DNA of 64,000 nucleotides, from positions 2,418,001 to 2,482,000 of the forward strand of contig OZ218955.1 of NCBI GenBank assembly GCA_965112735.1, given 5' to 3'. A model generated the notes under the pieces. The model worked only from the letters and a program-made list of their open reading frames with translations. It did not search any database and was not told the DNA's origin. Position 1 is the stretch's first letter. Each line of letters opens with the position of its first letter. A program made the position numbers and the translations under genes. Origin of the DNA: Phaeosaccion multiseriatum. Its lineage: Eukaryota > Ochrophyta, other classes. Of the stretch, positions 61,801-64,000 are shown piece by piece.

Positions 61801-62051
61801 TCGCGTCAGGGGATGGGGGTGAGAGAAGGACAGGATGGAGCAAGCCGTTGCACCCCGCTCTCAAGCCGGCCTACCCGTCGCAAGAGCACATCCCCGGAGC
61901 GAGCCTGCGGGGTGGGCACCTGCAGAGAATCGAGCCGCGCCCCGGCCGAAAGAACCTCATGACGTGTCTCTTGCCCTTCTACTTTCCGGGGCCGACCAAG
62001 GGCCAGCAGCGGCAGAATCAGCAAGGGGAGCCGGAGGAGGAGGCGAACTAG
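58875..62051 (+). CDS. Long Ala/Glu-rich repetitive helical protein of unknown function
   Basis: Four exons (from ATG 58875; MASSSDSTPAVSSSHSG) keep phase and give about 910 residues. The N-terminal 60 residues are Ser/Pro-rich. Residues about 60-250 are basic and helical (NAAEERRYMESKKSARRRMA, then KIRLLRRWAAGLRAKGEEHK). Residues about 250-560 are acidic. Residues about 560-830 form a long series of imperfect repeats of the type AEAVAKREAEVAAAAAEA, a TolA-like charged alanine-rich helix that should form a coiled coil or single helix. The tail is basic and Gly/Arg-rich. I do not recognise a family. Such proteins can be structural, for example cytoskeletal, but that is a guess. The repeat is GC-rich with GCT/GCG codons, which leaves a long open antisense frame. 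Confidence 0.7.
60830..61600 (+). repeat. Coding Ala/Glu repeat (GCTGCTGCC/GAGGCT-type units)
   Basis: Degenerate units of roughly 15-20 codons with the consensus A-x-A-x-A-K/R-R-E-A-E-x-A-A-A-A make up this part of the Ala-rich protein. Units are related but not identical, consistent with repeated duplication followed by divergence. Confidence 0.8.
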
Positions 62052-62785
62052 CCAGGCTCTCTCAGGCTGGAGGAGCTGTCAGTAAAAGCCATGGCTGGGA
62101 TGGCTGCGTGGAGAGGGATACGCGAAGGGTGACGAGGGATCACCCACCATCGCTACCAGGTCCAGCGTTTTGCACGGACGGTGCGAGAGGACCACTGTAT
62201 TTGTATGATTGTGATGATTTATGATGCACACAGCAGAGAGGAATGGCCGCTTAGCGGCTTGTTGAGTTAGATGGCGCAGCTGCAGGCCTAGAGGAGCGCT
62301 GCAGGCAGAAAGTGTTGTAAGGAGGGGTAGAGGAGTGAAGCACGATGGACAGACGAGCCGCGAAGATGAATACAGGGCATCCCCCTGAGGAGGACAAGCA
62401 CACATAAATCAAAAGTGTTATTCTAGTTTTGCGCCTCCCTTCCCTCTTCGCTGCTACCCGGTCGAGTTCACTCTATTCGAGCTCGCTAAGACTCAGACTC
62501 TGGCAGATGAGGCACAAAGGAATGGCACGAAAAGGGAGGAGAGTGTGAGTGAGTGAGGGAGTGAGTGAGTGAGGGAGTGAGTGAGAGGGCGAGTGGGCGA
62601 GTGGGCGAGTGAATAAGTGAATGAGTGAGTGAGTGGGTAAGTGGGCGAGTGAGTGGCTGGGTGAGTGGGTGGGTGCGTGCGTGCGCGTGTGGGTGAGTGA
62701 GTGAAAACGATGTAAAAGTAAAAGTCGCTTTGTGCGCTAGATTTTCCTCGTTCCATAGAGAGAGTATAAGCTCATACGGAAGGCC
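62052..62785. other. Intergenic stretch before the GEX1-like gene
   Basis: This 734 bp stretch holds the 3' UTR of the Ala-rich gene and the promoter of the next gene. Apart from a GAGT-type microsatellite (62545-62705), I see nothing coding. Confidence 0.5.
62545..62705. repeat. (GAGT)n-type tetranucleotide microsatellite
   Basis: About 160 bp of GAGT units with interruptions (GGGC, GGGT, AAGT). On the minus strand this creates a spurious Thr/His/Ser/Leu-rich open frame. The tract ends about 80 bp before the start of the GEX1-like gene. Confidence 0.92.
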
Positions 62786-64000
62786 ATGCGGGCTGGAGTC
62801 ACTTCCGTTCTCATCGTCCTCAATGGTGTGCAAAGCGAGGCATGGTGGAGCCTCTGGGGGGACCCTCCCACTCCTTCCCCCGCGCCGGCCTCCTCCGTCG
62901 GAGTCGGGATCGGCGGAATTAAGGAGACTACTCCAGACGCCTATTACGACACCTCCTCCGCTCTCCCGAGTGCCAATCTAAGGCTGAAGGTCACCCAACA
63001 AATGGTGCGTAGGGGGATGGGCTTCCCCGTGGCCGAGCAGCGTGGCGTCGCCTCGGAGAGGGCGGGCGCGCGGCGTTGCTTGCTTCCTCTCTTGTCGAGG
63101 CTCCCGATAGGGAGGGCGAGGGAGGCGAACGCGGACATGGCGCGTATAGCTTTGAGCGCAGCACATTCTTTCTGATTCTCTGACGGGATTGTAGTGGGGT
63201 TTGAGCGAAACTGAAGTATTCCTCTCTACGCCTTAGTAGTACATCTTGCTTGTTCCCCCCCTTGCATATCCCTTTTCCTTCCTTGAGAACGAGTATATGC
63301 AGACCGGCAAGAGCAAGTATTTGGAGTTGACAGAGAAGGTAATCGCCACCGACAGCTCCCACAGCAACAGCTGGGACCTTCCCATGGGTAAGCGCTCTCA
63401 TCCTTCTCTAGGAATGCGCCAGGCTTGCTTCCCCCCAATCGCCTGAACTTTGCCACGGCTTGACTTCTTGACTTTACGCCGGCCCCCGCTCCACTACCAG
63501 GCAGTACTCCGTGCTGGAGAGACGCCTTCGACAGCATCGGAGTAGCGTGTGAGGGCATGGCCCACTCCGAGAAGCAGCGCCTCGCGTTGAAGCTCGCAAG
63601 CTGCCATCTCAAGGATGCGGGAAGGGTCGGCTACCCCTGCGCTAACGCCGAGAGCATGGCCCCAAGTCAGTGTATTTCTCAGGTACAGGCAAAGTAGTGA
63701 GCCAGGGTGCGCGGGGGGTTGGGCGAAAGCGCTTGAGGTCCCTGTAAATTAGCGCCGCTCACGCCTTTTGACTGACTCCCCTTCGTGCTCCTTTTGTGCA
63801 GCAGATCCACGAGGACTTGTCCTTCCACGTGTACACGACGTACTTTTTGCATGTCGACAGCATCTGCTTCTATCTGCAGGTCGGTGTCGCTTGCTTGCTT
63901 TGCCTGTTTGTTGACCTTGCTTCGACTCGTGCCGCGCTTCTGATTGCTTCGTTGGCTCGGTGACCCCATCCTGTCACCTCCTCCTCGTCACGAACTCTGC
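62786..64000 (+). CDS. GEX1/Brambleberry/Kar5-type nuclear-fusion (karyogamy) protein, N-terminal part (3' end beyond the window)
   Basis: Kar5/GEX1/Brambleberry proteins sit in the nuclear envelope and are needed for fusion of gamete nuclei (family knowledge). At least four exons are visible. The first starts at ATG 62786 (MRAGVTSVLIVLNGVQSEA, signal-peptide-like). The next exon has NEYMQTGKSKYLELTEKV. The following exons carry the family's cysteine-rich domain: TPCWRDAFDSIGVACEGMAH, SEKQRLALKLASCHLKDAGR, GYPCANAESMAPSQC, then IHEDLSFHVYTTYFLHVD followed by SICFYLQ. The cysteine pattern CW, then C, SCH, PC, C and C(F/H)xLQ, and the surrounding residues, match that domain. The membrane segments expected at the C-terminus lie outside the window. 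Exon joins keep phase. Confidence 0.75.

Noticed and set aside
62486-62833. Minus-strand Thr/His/Ser/Leu-rich ORF
   Set aside because: Translation of the GAGT microsatellite.

Overview
The window is nuclear DNA from a eukaryote with short spliceosomal introns (mostly about 70-130 bp, GT-AG), small intergenic gaps and GC-rich, low-complexity-prone coding sequence. Two proteins (CTP synthase at 14787 and the UMPH-1 protein ending at 9786) begin with a signal peptide whose cleavage region resembles the 'ASAFAP' plastid-targeting motif of algae with a red-derived complex plastid. A plastid-type KEA cation/proton antiporter and a LOV photoreceptor are also present. I infer a photosynthetic stramenopile (ochrophyte); gene density and style fit a eustigmatophyte such as Nannochloropsis/Microchloropsis, but this is not proven. 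CDS spans run from start to stop codon and include introns.

Layout. 1-5448: Nup205-type nucleoporin (minus, cut by the left edge), sister-chromatid cohesion protein DCC1 (plus), PrsW-like membrane protein (plus). 5644-12343: small RIIa-domain protein (minus), Suc-Fer/Apd1-like iron-sulfur protein (plus), a coiled-coil protein and a UMPH-1 nucleotidase-like protein with altered catalytic residues (both minus). 12644-17661: weak ORF, repeat array A, PRA1 protein (minus), plastid-type CTP synthase (plus). 17871-24545: KEA antiporter and PAS-LOV protein (minus), repeat array B. 24546-34339: divergent pair of serine palmitoyltransferase LCB1 (minus) and UDP-glucose:glycoprotein glucosyltransferase (plus). 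34592-46025: NDR-type kinase, repeat array C, SEC63 and PPIL2 (all minus). 46408-54498: calmodulin-like protein (plus), membrane-anchored GNAT (plus), PH-like protein (minus), ribosomal protein eS7 (plus), CCDC103/DNAAF19 (minus). 55002-64000: WEE1 kinase (plus), Ala/Glu-rich protein (plus), and the 5' part of a GEX1/Brambleberry/Kar5 nuclear-fusion gene (plus) cut by the right edge.

These are mostly independent housekeeping genes, not a cluster. Themes recur: ER and membrane biology (UGGT, SEC63, LCB1, PRA1, PrsW-like), cell cycle and chromosomes (DCC1, WEE1, NDR), and a flagellar/sexual signature (CCDC103, RIIa protein, GEX1/Kar5). Many neighbours are head-to-head with 170-500 bp between start codons.

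The most unusual structure is a repeat family at three separate loci (about 13309-13680, 24333-24420 and 37728-37850). Each unit is a directly doubled heptamer followed by a 17-18 bp GC-rich hairpin, giving a 31-32 bp period. The hairpin core is conserved between loci but the heptamer differs at each one.
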